Assembly: GCA_015067945.1 (NCBI GenBank) | Contig: SVLM01000008.1 | Coordinates: 1-64,000 of the forward strand | Source: Oscillospiraceae bacterium | Lineage (GTDB): Bacteria; Bacillota; Clostridia; Oscillospirales; Oscillospiraceae | Direction: 5' to 3' | Length of the DNA: 64,000 bases | Shown here: piece by piece, positions 30,068-39,227 of the stretch | Layout: each line of letters begins with the position of its first letter | Numbering within the stretch: position 1 is the first letter of the stretch | The notes under the pieces: model-generated | What the model saw: the letters and a program-made list of their open reading frames with translations, nothing else | What the model was told of the DNA's origin: nothing | Databases searched by the model: none | Made by a program: the position numbers and the translations under genes

Positions 30068-32860
30068 TCAAAATTCGATATCCAGCTTGGAAACCACATC
30101 GGCACAGCGGGGGCACAGACCCTCGGCATTGGCCTGCTCGGAATGCATCCAGCAGCGGGGGCACTTCTCGCCTCTGGCCTCGGAAACACCTACGGTCAGC
30201 TCGGGGAAGTTCACACCGTTTGCAACCTCTGCACCCGCAGGAGCGGACTCCCATGCACAGGAGGAAACGATGCAGATTTCTGCCAGGTTCAGACCCTCAC
30301 AAGCAGACTTCAAATCATCGCTGCCGGTCAGGCTCACATGAGCCTCCAGTGCCTTACCGATCCGCTTGTCGGCACGGGCCTTTTCCAGAACGCCGTTGAC
30401 ATCCTGACGCAGTTTCATGACGGTGGCCCACTTTTCCATAGCGGCATCGTCCAGGCTGTAGCCAGAGAAGTCCACGGGCATCTGGTTCAGCAGCACATTT
30501 CGGGCATCGTCAGTTGCCAGGTGGGGCATAGCCTGCCAAATTTCATCGCAGGTGAAGGCCAGGATGGGAGCAAACAGCTTTGCCATGGCGTCCAGAATCA
30601 GGTACAGAGCGGTCTGGGCACTGCGGCGACGCAGGCCAGTGGCCTCCTCGCAGTACAGCCGATCCTTCAAAATATCCAGATAGAAGCTGCTCAGCTCAAC
30701 CACGCAGAAATCGTTGATATCGTGGGTGATTACATGGAATTCGTAATCATTGTAAGCCTTGCGGACATCGGAAACCAGCTTGCTCAGCTTGGTCAGTGCC
30801 CACTTGTCAAGCTCTTCCAGCTGCTCGGCAGGAACCATGTCCTTATTGGGGTCAAAGTCTGCCAGATTGCCCAGGCAGTACCGGGCAGTGTTGCGGAACT
30901 TCAGGTAGTTCTGTGCGATCTGCTTGAAGATCTCCTTGGAGCAGCGGACGTCAGCGTGATAGTCAGAGGAGGCTGCCCACAGACGGACAATATCTGCACC
31001 GAAGTCTTTAATCAGATCGGCAGGGTCAACACCGTTGCCCAGGGACTTATGCATGGCACGGCCCTGACCGTCTACGACCCAGCCATGGGTCAGAACTTGC
31101 TTGAAAGGAGCACCCTGATCCAAAGCACCCACGGAGGTCAGCAGACTGGACTGGAACCAACCGCGGTACTGGTCAGCTCCCTCAAGGTACACATCCGCAG
31201 GCCACAGCTCGGGGGTGCGGTGCATCAGTGATGCAAAATGGGTAGAGCCGGAGTCGAACCAGCAGTCCAGGGTGTCGGTTTCCTTATCGAAGGTCTTGCC
31301 GCTGCAGTGGGGGCAGGTGAAGCCATCGGGAACCAGCTCCATGGCGTCCTTCTCAAACCAAATATTGGAGCCGTGCTCGTCAAACAGAGCAGAAATCTTT
31401 GCGATGGAGTCGGGGGTGGACACGGGCTTGCCGCAGTCTTTGCAGTAGAACACGGGGATGGGCAGACCCCAGCGACGCTGACGGCTGATACACCAGTCGG
31501 CACGCTCACGGATCATGCTGATCATACGGTCCTCGCCCCAGGCGGGGAACCACTTTACATCCTCAATGGCCTCCACAGCTTTATCCTTGAAGGATTCCAC
31601 GGAACAGAACCACTGGGGAGTTGCCCGGAAGATGATGGGCTTCTTGCAGCGGTCGTGGTGGGGGTAGGAGTGGATGATCTCCTCGGAAGCGAACAGCATG
31701 CCGCTTTCCTTCATATCAGCCAGAATGATGGGGTTGGATTCCTCGGTCTTCAGGCCTTCGTACTTGCCGGCGTAATCGGTGTGGCGGCCGTAATCGTCCA
31801 CGGGAACAACCAGATCCATGCCGTAACGCATGCAGGTCTGATAGTCGTCAGCACCGAAACCGGGGGCGGTGTGAACACAGCCAGTACCGGAGTCCATGGT
31901 AACATACTCAGCGTTGACCAGACGGCTGGTCTTGTCCAGGAAGGGATGCTGTGCCAGCATATTCTCAAAGAACTGACCGGGATAGGTGGCCAGAATTTGG
32001 TAACTGGTATAACCGCCCATGCCCATGACTTTCTCGCACAGAGCCTCTGCTACGATGAAGATCTCGTCGCTGTAGTCGGGTTTGACTAACACATAAGAAT
32101 CCCTGGGGTGCAGGCAGATGCCCATGTTGCCGGGCAGAGTCCAGATGGTGGTGGTCCAAATGACGAAGAAGGTTTTGCTCAGGTCGAAGCCCGACAGCTT
32201 GCCCAGGTCGTCCTTCATGGGGAACTTGACATAAACGGAAGTACAGGGATCGTCCTTGTACTCGATGTCGGCCTCGGCAACTGCGGTAGCACAGAAGGGA
32301 CACCAGGTAACGGGCTTCAGGCCCTTGTAAATAAAGCCCTTGTCGAACATCCGGCCAAAGACCTTGACTTCCTGAGCTTCGAAGTGGCGGTCCATGGTGC
32401 GGTAGGGATGCTCCCAATCGCCCACAACGCCCAGACGCTTGAATCCGCCCATCTGCTTCTGAATGAAGTCCTCGGCGAAGGCCTCGCAAGCGGTGCGAAA
32501 TTCCGGCACAGACATATCCTTGTTCAGCTTTTTCTTGGAAGTTTCGATGGCACGCTCAATGGGCAGACCGTGGTTGTCCCAGCCGGGGATATAGGGGGTG
32601 TAGTAACCCATCATGGCGTGGCTGCGGACGATAAAGTCCTTCAGAGTCTTGTTCAGTGCGTGGCCCATGTGAATGTAGCCGTTGGAGAAGGGAGGGCCAT
32701 CATGGAGAATAAAGGGGGGCAATCCCTTGTTCTTTTCCAGCATGGCGTTGTAAAGATCCAGCTCCTGCCACTTCTCCAGCATACCCGGCTCCCGGGCAGG
32801 CAGACCGGCCTTCATGGGGAAGTCGGTCCTGGGGGTGATGATTGTGTTTTTGTATTCCAT
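30068..32860 (-). CDS. ileS: Isoleucyl-tRNA synthetase
   Basis: A 930-aa class I synthetase charging tRNA-Ile. Visible are the HIGH box variant HMGH in GYIHMGHALN (about 60), the long CP1 editing domain, the KMSKS-type loop AMHKSLGN (about 600) and a C-terminal zinc finger (CPRCWMH ... CPRCADV). The reading frame is open further upstream, but the start is set at ATG 32860 because GGAGGT lies seven bases before it; the longer version would translate the T-box terminator. Expression is controlled by the T-box leader upstream, sensing uncharged tRNA-Ile. Confidence 0.97.
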   Translation of the reverse strand: MEYKNTIITPRTDFPMKAGLPAREPGMLEKWQELDLYNAMLEKNKGLPPFILHDGPPFSNGYIHMGHALNKTLKDFIVRSHAMMGYYTPYIPGWDNHGLPIERAIETSKKKLNKDMSVPEFRTACEAFAEDFIQKQMGGFKRLGVVGDWEHPYRTMDRHFEAQEVKVFGRMFDKGFIYKGLKPVTWCPFCATAVAEADIEYKDDPCTSVYVKFPMKDDLGKLSGFDLSKTFFVIWTTTIWTLPGNMGICLHPRDSYVLVKPDYSDEIFIVAEALCEKVMGMGGYTSYQILATYPGQFFENMLAQHPFLDKTSRLVNAEYVTMDSGTGCVHTAPGFGADDYQTCMRYGMDLVVPVDDYGRHTDYAGKYEGLKTEESNPIILADMKESGMLFASEEIIHSYPHHDRCKKPIIFRATPQWFCSVESFKDKAVEAIEDVKWFPAWGEDRMISMIRERADWCISRQRRWGLPIPVFYCKDCGKPVSTPDSIAKISALFDEHGSNIWFEKDAMELVPDGFTCPHCSGKTFDKETDTLDCWFDSGSTHFASLMHRTPELWPADVYLEGADQYRGWFQSSLLTSVGALDQGAPFKQVLTHGWVVDGQGRAMHKSLGNGVDPADLIKDFGADIVRLWAASSDYHADVRCSKEIFKQIAQNYLKFRNTARYCLGNLADFDPNKDMVPAEQLEELDKWALTKLSKLVSDVRKAYNDYEFHVITHDINDFCVVELSSFYLDILKDRLYCEEATGLRRRSAQTALYLILDAMAKLFAPILAFTCDEIWQAMPHLATDDARNVLLNQMPVDFSGYSLDDAAMEKWATVMKLRQDVNGVLEKARADKRIGKALEAHVSLTGSDDLKSACEGLNLAEICIVSSCAWESAPAGAEVANGVNFPELTVGVSEARGEKCPRCWMHSEQANAEGLCPRCADVVSKLDIEF

Positions 32861-32888
32861 TGGAATAACCTCCATAGTAATGTACAAA

Positions 32889-33125
32889 ATAAAAGCACCT
32901 TTGCCTCTTCTGCAAGAGACAAAGGCGCATAACCTCTGCGGTACCACTCTTGTTCCGTCCTTCCGGACGGCACTCGAAAATGCTGTAACGGGCAAACCCG
33001 GTGCGGCCTACTGATCCTTCGGTGCACAGCTCGGAGGGGATACCGCTTTCCGCTGTTTACTGCCTTGCAGCAACCGGCAGCTCTCTGAAAACAGGGGTGG
33101 AAAGTGACGTGTCCTCGTCATCGCA
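32889..33125 (-). promoter_or_regulatory. T-box riboswitch (Ile) upstream of ileS
   Basis: The leader on the minus strand holds the T-box core GTGGTACCGC (32937-32950 region) and an antiterminator, then a terminator stem (GCGCCTTTG / CAAAGGTGC, 32891-32927) with a T run. A specifier loop with GGTATCCCC gives ATC (33039-33041), an Ile codon. Stem I elements lie between 33040 and 33125. Uncharged tRNA-Ile would pair with ATC and the T-box to allow readthrough. Confidence 0.92.
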
Positions 33126-33134
33126 ATGGGGTAT

Positions 33135-33812
33135 TTACTTTTGGGTGGGGTTGTAATTCGAACCAAACTTCAGATCGTTGAACTTGGTTGTGGTGTTGGA
33201 AACGGGATGCTTGGGGGCAGGCTTGGGAGCGGATTCCTCTGTCGGGCCCATCAGTGCTTCCAGATTGCTGGCAATCTCGTCAGCCACGGCCACAGCAGCG
33301 GTGTCCTCCTGATCGGGCTGGCTGTCGTAATCAAAAACGGCAGGCTTGGGATCGGCCGGACGGTTTGCGGTTCGGATGCTCTCCAGAGTCTGCAGGCAGC
33401 TGCGAAGCTGCTCTTCAATGGCCTCAATCTTGTCGGAAGCGGCCTGACGGGCTTCCTCCACCCGGGCGTTTTCTTCCGCGATCAGCACGTCAGCATTTTT
33501 GGTGTTCTCAGCAGCGGCAACATTGGCCTCGCTGAGCATCTGGGTGCACTTGGATTCTGCTTCCTTGACCATCATATCGCAGGTCTTCTGTGCGTTGACG
33601 ATGGCATCCTTCATGCTGGCTTCGTTCTTGCGGTATTCTTCCAGCTTGCCAACCAGAACACGCATCTTGCTCTTGAGCAGGGCGTTTTCTTTATACAGTG
33701 TAATGTAATCCTCGATCAGCGGCTCCAGAAATTCATCGACCTGCTCCATATCGTAGCCGCCGAAGGGCTGCTTGCCAAAGGAAATCTGTTCAATTTGCTG
33801 CGGTGTAATCAT
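33135..33812 (-). CDS. divIVA: DivIVA-domain cell division protein
   Basis: A 225-aa coiled-coil protein. The N-terminal DivIVA domain is clear (MITPQQIEQISFGKQPFGGY then DMEQVDEFL, residues 1-30), followed by a long coiled coil (about 35-150) and a disordered tail ending in DLKFGSNYNP. DivIVA binds curved membrane at septum and poles and positions division and cell-wall factors. It sits with sepF and yggS upstream and ileS downstream, the classic ylm-divIVA-ileS order of Firmicutes. It is shorter on conserved C-terminal sequence than Bacillus DivIVA. Confidence 0.9.
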   Translation of the reverse strand: MITPQQIEQISFGKQPFGGYDMEQVDEFLEPLIEDYITLYKENALLKSKMRVLVGKLEEYRKNEASMKDAIVNAQKTCDMMVKEAESKCTQMLSEANVAAAENTKNADVLIAEENARVEEARQAASDKIEAIEEQLRSCLQTLESIRTANRPADPKPAVFDYDSQPDQEDTAAVAVADEIASNLEALMGPTEESAPKPAPKHPVSNTTTKFNDLKFGSNYNPTQK

Positions 33813-33836
33813 GTATATCTTCCTTTCTGTGGCGTG

Positions 33837-34352
33837 TTACAGGTAGGTTTCTGCTTCGCTCTGAATATTTTCCAAATCGCCGACAACATCCATGTTGTGG
33901 GGGCAGAACAGATAGGTAGCCTGGGCGACCTTCTTGACCTTGCCGTCCAGAGCATAGGCACAACCGGACAGGAAATCCACCACCCGGCGGGACATGGCCT
34001 TGTCTACGTTTTCCATGTTGACGATCACGGCCTTCTTGTTACGCAGATGGTCTGCGGCGGTGGAAGTATCGTTAAAGTTTGTGGGGCGGAACAGAATGAC
34101 CTCCTGCTTGTTGTTCATGCTGACTACATGGCCGGAGAAGCCGCTGACATTGCTGCCGGAAGCAGCGGTGTAGCTGGGCGTTTCTTCGGCAGCGGCACTG
34201 CCGCCAAACAGGGAAGAACGACGGGAAGGACGGGCAGGACGCTCAGCGGGGACTTCCTCGAAGCCTTCTGCGACCTCGTCTTCTTCAAATTCATCGTAAT
34301 CATCGTCTGCGTAAGGTTGGGTAAATTTCTTCATATTGTCCCAAAAACTCAT
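33837..34352 (-). CDS. sepF: Cell division protein SepF
   Basis: A 171-aa FtsZ-membrane linker. An N-terminal amphipathic helix (MSFWDNMKKF) anchors to the membrane. An acidic disordered linker follows (DDDYDEFEEDEVAEGFEE), and the C-terminal SepF core (about 85-165) shows VILFRPTNFNDTSTAADHL, KKAVIVNMENVD and RRVVDFLSGCAYAL. AGGAGG lies before ATG 34352; a longer start eight codons upstream would overlap that site. It is 24 bp upstream of divIVA in the same operon. Confidence 0.93.
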   Translation of the reverse strand: MSFWDNMKKFTQPYADDDYDEFEEDEVAEGFEEVPAERPARPSRRSSLFGGSAAAEETPSYTAASGSNVSGFSGHVVSMNNKQEVILFRPTNFNDTSTAADHLRNKKAVIVNMENVDKAMSRRVVDFLSGCAYALDGKVKKVAQATYLFCPHNMDVVGDLENIQSEAETYL

Positions 34353-34391
34353 AGTAATGTCCTCCTGTATGTTCACATCGTTTTGATGGCA

Positions 34392-35087
34392 TTAAGTATA
34401 GTTTCTCGGTCCGAAAATAGCGGTGCCCACCCGAATCATGGTGCTTCCGCAGGCGATGGCATCGACAAAATCGTCCGTCATACCCATGGACAGAGTTTCC
34501 ATAACTACATTATGGCGGCTTTTTGCCATTATGTCAACAGCAAGGTTATACATTTTTTGAAAATATTTGCAATTATCCCCCGGATTTTGACTGATGGGAG
34601 GAATTGCCATCAGGCCGCGGACGGAAATATTGGGCAAATTCGGCAGTTGATCCAGAATGTCCCAAATCTCCTCAGCCGAAAAACCGCCCTTGCTGTCTTC
34701 GTTGCCGATATTGATCTGCAGCAGAATTTTTTGACAAATATTCTGCCGGGCAGCTTCTTCCTGAATGGCGGTCAGCAGCTTCATCCGGTCCACGCTTTGA
34801 ATCAACTCCACTTTGCCTACCACCTGACGGACCTTGTTGGTCTGCAGGTGACCGATAAAATGCACCGGCACACCTTCATAGGCGTTCTCGGCGGATTTTT
34901 GGGTCAGCTCCTGAACCCGGTTTTCGCCGCAAAGATCCACGCCGGCGGCAATGGCCTGCCGTACAGCGTTGGCATCGTTCATTTTAGTGGCGGCACAGAG
35001 CAAAATTTCGGAAGGATTCCGGCCGGAAGCGATAGCTGCTTCCCGAATCCGGGTCTTGATGACGGCTACATTTTCGGCAATGGACAT
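34392..35087 (-). CDS. yggS: PLP homeostasis protein YggS
   Basis: A 231-aa PLP-binding TIM-barrel protein (YggS/PROSC/YlmE). The lysine-bearing strand LLCAATKMNDANAVRQ (about 33), GENRVQEL, HFIGHLQTNK and the phosphate-binding SMGMTDDFVDAIACGSTMIR ending are all present. It buffers free PLP and affects amino-acid balance. The start is at 35087, where AGAGGTAC precedes ATG; the frame upstream runs through a dispersed repeat and is not coding. It lies directly upstream of sepF. Confidence 0.95.
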   Translation of the reverse strand: MSIAENVAVIKTRIREAAIASGRNPSEILLCAATKMNDANAVRQAIAAGVDLCGENRVQELTQKSAENAYEGVPVHFIGHLQTNKVRQVVGKVELIQSVDRMKLLTAIQEEAARQNICQKILLQINIGNEDSKGGFSAEEIWDILDQLPNLPNISVRGLMAIPPISQNPGDNCKYFQKMYNLAVDIMAKSRHNVVMETLSMGMTDDFVDAIACGSTMIRVGTAIFGPRNYT

Positions 35088-35104
35088 AATAGTACCTCTT
35101 TTGT

Positions 35105-35191
35105 TGTCATTGCGAGGAGACGCAGGAGACATGGCAATCTCCCGGATTTTGGGGATTCCCACGCCAGTGTGCATACTGGCTCGGAATGACA
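35105..35191. repeat. Dispersed palindromic repeat, TGTCATTGCGA type, copy 1
   Basis: An 87-bp element with TGTCATTGCGA at one end and TCGGAATGACA at the other and a shared central GGCAATCTCC...GGGATTCCCACGCCAGT. A second copy is at 41856-41946. It lies immediately before the yggS ribosome site. Confidence 0.7.
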
Positions 35192-35203
35192 GGAAATTTG
35201 AAA

Positions 35204-35239
35204 ACAAAAAAGCGACGGTGTTTGCTCCGTCGCCTTTTT
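35204..35239 (-). terminator. Terminator after hfq
   Basis: GCGACGG (35212-35218) and CCGTCGC (35227-35233). T runs lie on both sides, so it can work leftward at the end of hfq. Confidence 0.85.
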
Positions 35240-35244
35240 GTGCT

Positions 35245-35475
35245 TTACGCAGTGGTAGCTGCAGCTTTCAGCGGCTTCATGGGGGCCAGGGTGGAGATGG
35301 CGTGCTTGTAGATCATCTGCTGCTTGCCCTCTGTCACCAACACCACCACAAAGCTGTCAAAGCCGGTGATGGTTCCCCGGAGCTGGAAGCCGTTCATCAG
35401 AAACAGCGTTACGGGGACTTTGTCCCGACGCACTTCCTTCAAAATGGCATCCTGTAGGTTTAATGTGTCTGTCAT
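35245..35475 (-). CDS. hfq: RNA chaperone Hfq
   Basis: A 76-aa Sm-like protein forming hexamers that pair small RNAs with mRNAs. Sm1 (NLQDAILKEVRRDKVPVTLF then LMNGFQLRGTITGFD) and Sm2 (QMIYKHAISTLAP) are complete. The Sm2 signature YKHAIST is exact. The start at 35475 follows AGAAGG; the open frame extends upstream without a ribosome site. It lies downstream of miaA as in many bacteria (miaA-hfq). Confidence 0.96.
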   Translation of the reverse strand: MTDTLNLQDAILKEVRRDKVPVTLFLMNGFQLRGTITGFDSFVVVLVTEGKQQMIYKHAISTLAPMKPLKAAATTA

Positions 35476-35525
35476 GGGTATGTACCTTCTTTCTTTGAGA
35501 TTGGACATCCCCATGTTAGCATTTT

Positions 35526-36461
35526 TCAGTTGTCAAATTTGTGTGCAATCTGTCGGGCATCGGCAATAATTTTATCCATTTTTGTGTCGGCATTGCGAAT
35601 CAGCCAATGCATATTTGGATTCCTGCGAAACCAGGTCAGCTGCCGTTTGGCATACCGCCGGGAGGATTGCCGCACCTGATCGGCGGCTTCATTTATGGTG
35701 ATTTTTCCGTCCAGGGCATCCACAAATTCCTTGTAGCCGATGGCCTGCATGGCGGTGCATTTCGGCGGAATACCCTCAGCCAGCAGCGAGCGGATCTCTG
35801 CTTCCAGTCCCTGCTCCAGCATAAGGCTTACACGCAGGTCGATTCTGCTGTACAGATCTGCCCGGTCAGCAAAATCCAGCCCCAGCCAAACCGGGGTGTA
35901 CCGGGGTGGAATGGCTTGGGTTTTTATATTGTGTGCGGTGATGGTTTCTCCGGTTTCGTAGTAAACCTCCAAGGCACGAAGAATTCGCTTTCGGTCATTT
36001 ACCGGAAGGCGGGCGGCACTACAAGGGTCGATGGAGGAAAGAAGGGCGTGCATGGCTGCCATACCTTCCGCGTCCGCCTGAGCCTCCAGCTTTTCCCGCA
36101 TACCCGTGGCAGGAAAAGGGGCAAAGTCGTTGCCCCTGATCAAACTGTCCATGTAAAGGCCGGTACCACCGGCAATGATGGCGGTTTTGCCGCGGGCGAT
36201 GATATCGTCCACAATGGGGGCGGCCATGGCACAGTAACGGCTGACGGAGAATTCCTCCCAAGGTTCAGCCACATCCAGCATATGGTGGACGATGCCCTGC
36301 TTTTCTTCTTCCGTTGGCTTGGCGGTACCAATGTCCATCCGGCGGTAGATCTGCATGGAGTCGCAGGAAACTACCTCACCGTTCAATTCCTTCGCCAGCT
36401 CCACTGCCAATGCAGTCTTTCCGGAGGCGGTAGGCCCGGCAACACATATGATATTGTTCAT
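35526..36461 (-). CDS. miaA: tRNA dimethylallyltransferase MiaA
   Basis: A 311-aa enzyme adding the dimethylallyl group to A37 of tRNAs reading UNN codons, the first step before MiaB. P-loop GPTASGKTALA (about 9-19), DSMQIYRRMDIGTAKPT, GGTGLYM and WLGLDFADR are present. AAAGGAGG lies nine bases before ATG 36461; an in-frame ATG two codons upstream is too close to that site. It is upstream of hfq and downstream of mutL. MiaB, which acts next, is encoded in the same block. Confidence 0.96.
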   Translation of the reverse strand: MNNIICVAGPTASGKTALAVELAKELNGEVVSCDSMQIYRRMDIGTAKPTEEEKQGIVHHMLDVAEPWEEFSVSRYCAMAAPIVDDIIARGKTAIIAGGTGLYMDSLIRGNDFAPFPATGMREKLEAQADAEGMAAMHALLSSIDPCSAARLPVNDRKRILRALEVYYETGETITAHNIKTQAIPPRYTPVWLGLDFADRADLYSRIDLRVSLMLEQGLEAEIRSLLAEGIPPKCTAMQAIGYKEFVDALDGKITINEAADQVRQSSRRYAKRQLTWFRRNPNMHWLIRNADTKMDKIIADARQIAHKFDN

Positions 36462-36494
36462 AGGCATAGGCCTCCTTTGAATGGTATAAACCCT

Positions 36495-36616
36495 TGCCCC
36501 CCGCACTTGTGAGGGAGGTGGCTGAGCGAAAGCGAAGCCGGGGGGAGTAAAATGCAAACTCCCCCAGTCACGCTGTTCGCGTGCCAGCCCCCTCTTAAAA
36601 GCGGGGGCCGAGGGGC
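36495..36616. repeat. C/G-rich dispersed repeat between mutL and miaA
   Basis: An intergenic element with CCCCCCGCACTTGTGAGGG, AGCCGGGGGGAGT, ACTCCCCCAGTCACGC and AGCCCCCTC runs. The centre is an inverted repeat GGGGGAGT / ACTCCCCC (36541-36548, 36558-36565). Pieces of similar type occur near 54725 and 57480. No gene is seen. Confidence 0.55.
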
Positions 36617-36635
36617 GGCGGTCATTGGCCGTCCG

Positions 36636-38537
36636 TTAAGTTCTCTTAAACTGCTTTTCCAGCTGCTTTTTCGACAAGGTGACGCAGATGGGTCGGCCAT
36701 GGGGGCAGTATTTCAAATCCTCGTTGGCCATGACCTGCTTGACAAGTGCCAGCAGCTCCTTTTCGTCATTGTCCCAGCCGGCTTTGATGGCGGCCTTGCA
36801 GGCAACAGTGTGCAGTAGCTCATCCCGGACGGTATCCTTGCTGCTGCGGCGGCCGTTCATCAGATCTGCGGCCAAAGCCTCAGCGGCTGCTGCCGCATCA
36901 TCCGGGGACAGATCCATGGGGATCTGCCGCAGAAGAACGGTATTATCACCGAATTCATCAATTTCAAAACCCAGCTCAGCCAGCAGCGACTGATTGCTCA
37001 GCAACTCTGCTGCCGCTTCGGCACTGAGACGCACCGGCACGGGGGACAGAAGCATTTGAGAGCTGATGGCTTCCTGGTTTGCTTTCAGCTTTTCAAACAA
37101 AATTCGCTCATGGGCGGCGTGTTTGTCAATGAGGAAGGCTTCCTCGCCCTGCTCTACAATAATATAACTGTTGTACAGCTCGCCCACCATCCGCCAGGGA
37201 ATTTCCTGAGGCATGGGCATGGATTCCTGTACCACTTCCGGCTGGGAAGGGGGGATGATCGTTACCGGAATGACCGGCTCCTGCTGGGTGGGAGGGAGCG
37301 TGATTTTTGGGGATATCACGGGTTCCCGGAGAGGTGCGTTTTTCTGAGCTTCCATAGCCTGAACGGTTGCGTGAGCCGCTTCCGGCTTCGGTTGGGGAGC
37401 GTTCTGCATGGCGGCGGAGAAGGTTTTGTATTCCTCCGTGGTCATGGTTCGGAAAAAGCTCTCCTGTCGGGGGGCGGGCTGGGGTGGAGCAGCAGGTGGC
37501 TTTGGAGCGGGTGTGGTGGGTTGGGACTTAAACTGCACCTGAGGCCGGTCGGGCTGCTTGTTCAGTGCCGCAAGGACACCGTAGTGTACGCAGTCAAAAA
37601 CCGACTTTTCCGACAGAAATTTGACCTCGGTTTTGGCAGGGTGGACATTTACATCCACTGCGTTGGGGTTTAATTTCAAATGCAGCACGCAGGCGGGGAA
37701 TTTACCTACCATGATCTGGTTACGGTAGGCCTCCTCCAAGGCGGCAATCAGCAGTCGGGATTTTACCGGCCGGTCGTTGACGAAGAAGGTCTGCAGATTG
37801 CGGCTGGGCCGGGCGTCCGTGGGCTTGCTGACATAACCGGTGAGCTGATAACCGTCCCACTTGCTGTTGACCAGCACCATATGGGCACAGTCTCTGCCGT
37901 AAACGCAGTAGACTGCTGCCTCCAGATTGCCGTTACCGGGGGTGGAAAGCACCTGCTTTCCGTCCCGCAGGAAGGTAAACGCCACCTCCGGGTGAGCCAG
38001 AGCCTGCATCTGCACTGCTGCGGCGGCACGGCCGCCTTCGACAGTGTCGGACTTCATGAACTTCATCCGGGCGGGGGTGTTGAAAAACAAATCCCTTATA
38101 ATAATGGTAGTGCCCTCGGGGCAGCCTACCTCGGACTGCTCTGTGATGTTGCCGGCCTCCAAGTGCAAACTGGTGCCGCTGATGCTGCCGGCGGTCTTGG
38201 TCATCAGGTCGATACGGCTGACCGAGGCGATGGCAGCCAGTGCTTCACCCCGGAAGCCCATGGTGGAAATGGCGGCCAAATCCTCGGCATTGCGGAGCTT
38301 GGAGGTGGCGTGCCGCAAAAATGCGGTTCTGGCATCTTCCGGTGACATACCGCAACCGTTATCCGTGACACGAAGAAACGTCATGCCACCGTCCCGGATC
38401 TCCACGGTGATCTTGGATGCACCGGCATCCACGGCGTTTTCCAGCAGCTCCTTAACGACGGAGGCAGGCCGTTCCACCACCTCACCGGCGGCGATCAGGT
38501 TGGCAACATGGGGTTCCAGTTGTAAAATCTTGGGCAT
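36636..38537 (-). CDS. mutL: DNA mismatch repair protein MutL
   Basis: A 633-aa GHKL ATPase that couples MutS to strand incision. N-terminal motifs are AAGEVVERPASVVKELLENA, DNGCGM and GFRGEALA, and a proline-rich linker spans about 330-430. The C-terminal domain carries the latent endonuclease motif DKHAAHERILFE and the CPHGRP zinc-site segment, so the protein should nick DNA itself, as in bacteria without MutH. The start is ATG 38537 after GAGGTAAT; the longer open frame is not supported. mutS lies upstream with one gene between. Confidence 0.96.
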   Translation of the reverse strand: MPKILQLEPHVANLIAAGEVVERPASVVKELLENAVDAGASKITVEIRDGGMTFLRVTDNGCGMSPEDARTAFLRHATSKLRNAEDLAAISTMGFRGEALAAIASVSRIDLMTKTAGSISGTSLHLEAGNITEQSEVGCPEGTTIIIRDLFFNTPARMKFMKSDTVEGGRAAAAVQMQALAHPEVAFTFLRDGKQVLSTPGNGNLEAAVYCVYGRDCAHMVLVNSKWDGYQLTGYVSKPTDARPSRNLQTFFVNDRPVKSRLLIAALEEAYRNQIMVGKFPACVLHLKLNPNAVDVNVHPAKTEVKFLSEKSVFDCVHYGVLAALNKQPDRPQVQFKSQPTTPAPKPPAAPPQPAPRQESFFRTMTTEEYKTFSAAMQNAPQPKPEAAHATVQAMEAQKNAPLREPVISPKITLPPTQQEPVIPVTIIPPSQPEVVQESMPMPQEIPWRMVGELYNSYIIVEQGEEAFLIDKHAAHERILFEKLKANQEAISSQMLLSPVPVRLSAEAAAELLSNQSLLAELGFEIDEFGDNTVLLRQIPMDLSPDDAAAAAEALAADLMNGRRSSKDTVRDELLHTVACKAAIKAGWDNDEKELLALVKQVMANEDLKYCPHGRPICVTLSKKQLEKQFKRT

Positions 38538-38542
38538 AAGTA

Positions 38543-39226
38543 TTACCTCAATGCAATCATACCAATGGCATTTACTGCCATGTGGATCAGGATGGGGGCG
38601 ACGATGGAGCCGGAGAGGTGATAGGCCGCAGCCAGACACAGACCGGCAGGGATGTATTGCAAAATACTAAGTGCGATGAGGGCGGGGTCACCAACCTGCC
38701 AGTGAATGTGTATCACGGAAAATATGATGGTGGAAACCGCATAGGCAAGGACGGGATTCCGTTTGAAAAGGCTGCCGAAAATGACGCCCCGGTGCAGACA
38801 TTCCTCCGTTACCGGCACCAAAAATACGGTGCAGATCAGTGTGGGAATGTAATAATTGCCTGCGATGGCGGCAACGCTTTGGTCGTTGACATTGATAAAG
38901 TCCGGCTTCAGCCAAAGGATGAGCCGACCCAGTAATTGGCTGACAAGCAGATAGACTGAGAAAAGTACCACCGCAATAAACAGACTCCAAAGTGTCCGGT
39001 TTAAGATCTCTTTGCCGGTTCTGGCCCAAAAACGGCGGAACGCCAAGGCTACAATCAGAAAATTCAAAACGAAATAGACCAGATTCAGGTAGGCACCGTG
39101 CAGCCTGAATCCCAAGCCGGAGCATAGGAAATTGATAAGATAGGGCAGGATCTCTACGCCGATAATGGCGTAGATCCAGCCGAAAATACGCTCCTCACGG
39201 GAGGGGATAATCATATTCTTTCGCAT
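38543..39226 (-). CDS. CPBP-family intramembrane protease
   Basis: A 227-aa protein with about six membrane segments. The CPBP/CAAX glutamic protease motifs are EECLHRG (EExxxR, about residue 145) and FSVIHIHW (FxxxH, about 170). Family members process prenylated proteins in eukaryotes; bacterial ones act in bacteriocin maturation or self-immunity, or have unknown substrates. Sandwiched between mutS (1 bp upstream) and mutL (5 bp downstream), it is likely co-transcribed, but no link to mismatch repair is known. Confidence 0.88.
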   Translation of the reverse strand: MRKNMIIPSREERIFGWIYAIIGVEILPYLINFLCSGLGFRLHGAYLNLVYFVLNFLIVALAFRRFWARTGKEILNRTLWSLFIAVVLFSVYLLVSQLLGRLILWLKPDFINVNDQSVAAIAGNYYIPTLICTVFLVPVTEECLHRGVIFGSLFKRNPVLAYAVSTIIFSVIHIHWQVGDPALIALSILQYIPAGLCLAAAYHLSGSIVAPILIHMAVNAIGMIALR

Positions 39227-39227
39227 A

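Noticed and set aside
30044..31231. A 395-codon rightward frame
   Set aside because: Antisense to ileS; no ribosome site or domain.
33126..35189. A 687-codon rightward open frame over divIVA, sepF and yggS
   Set aside because: It is antisense to three clear conserved genes with good ribosome sites and has no recognisable domain; it results from codon bias.
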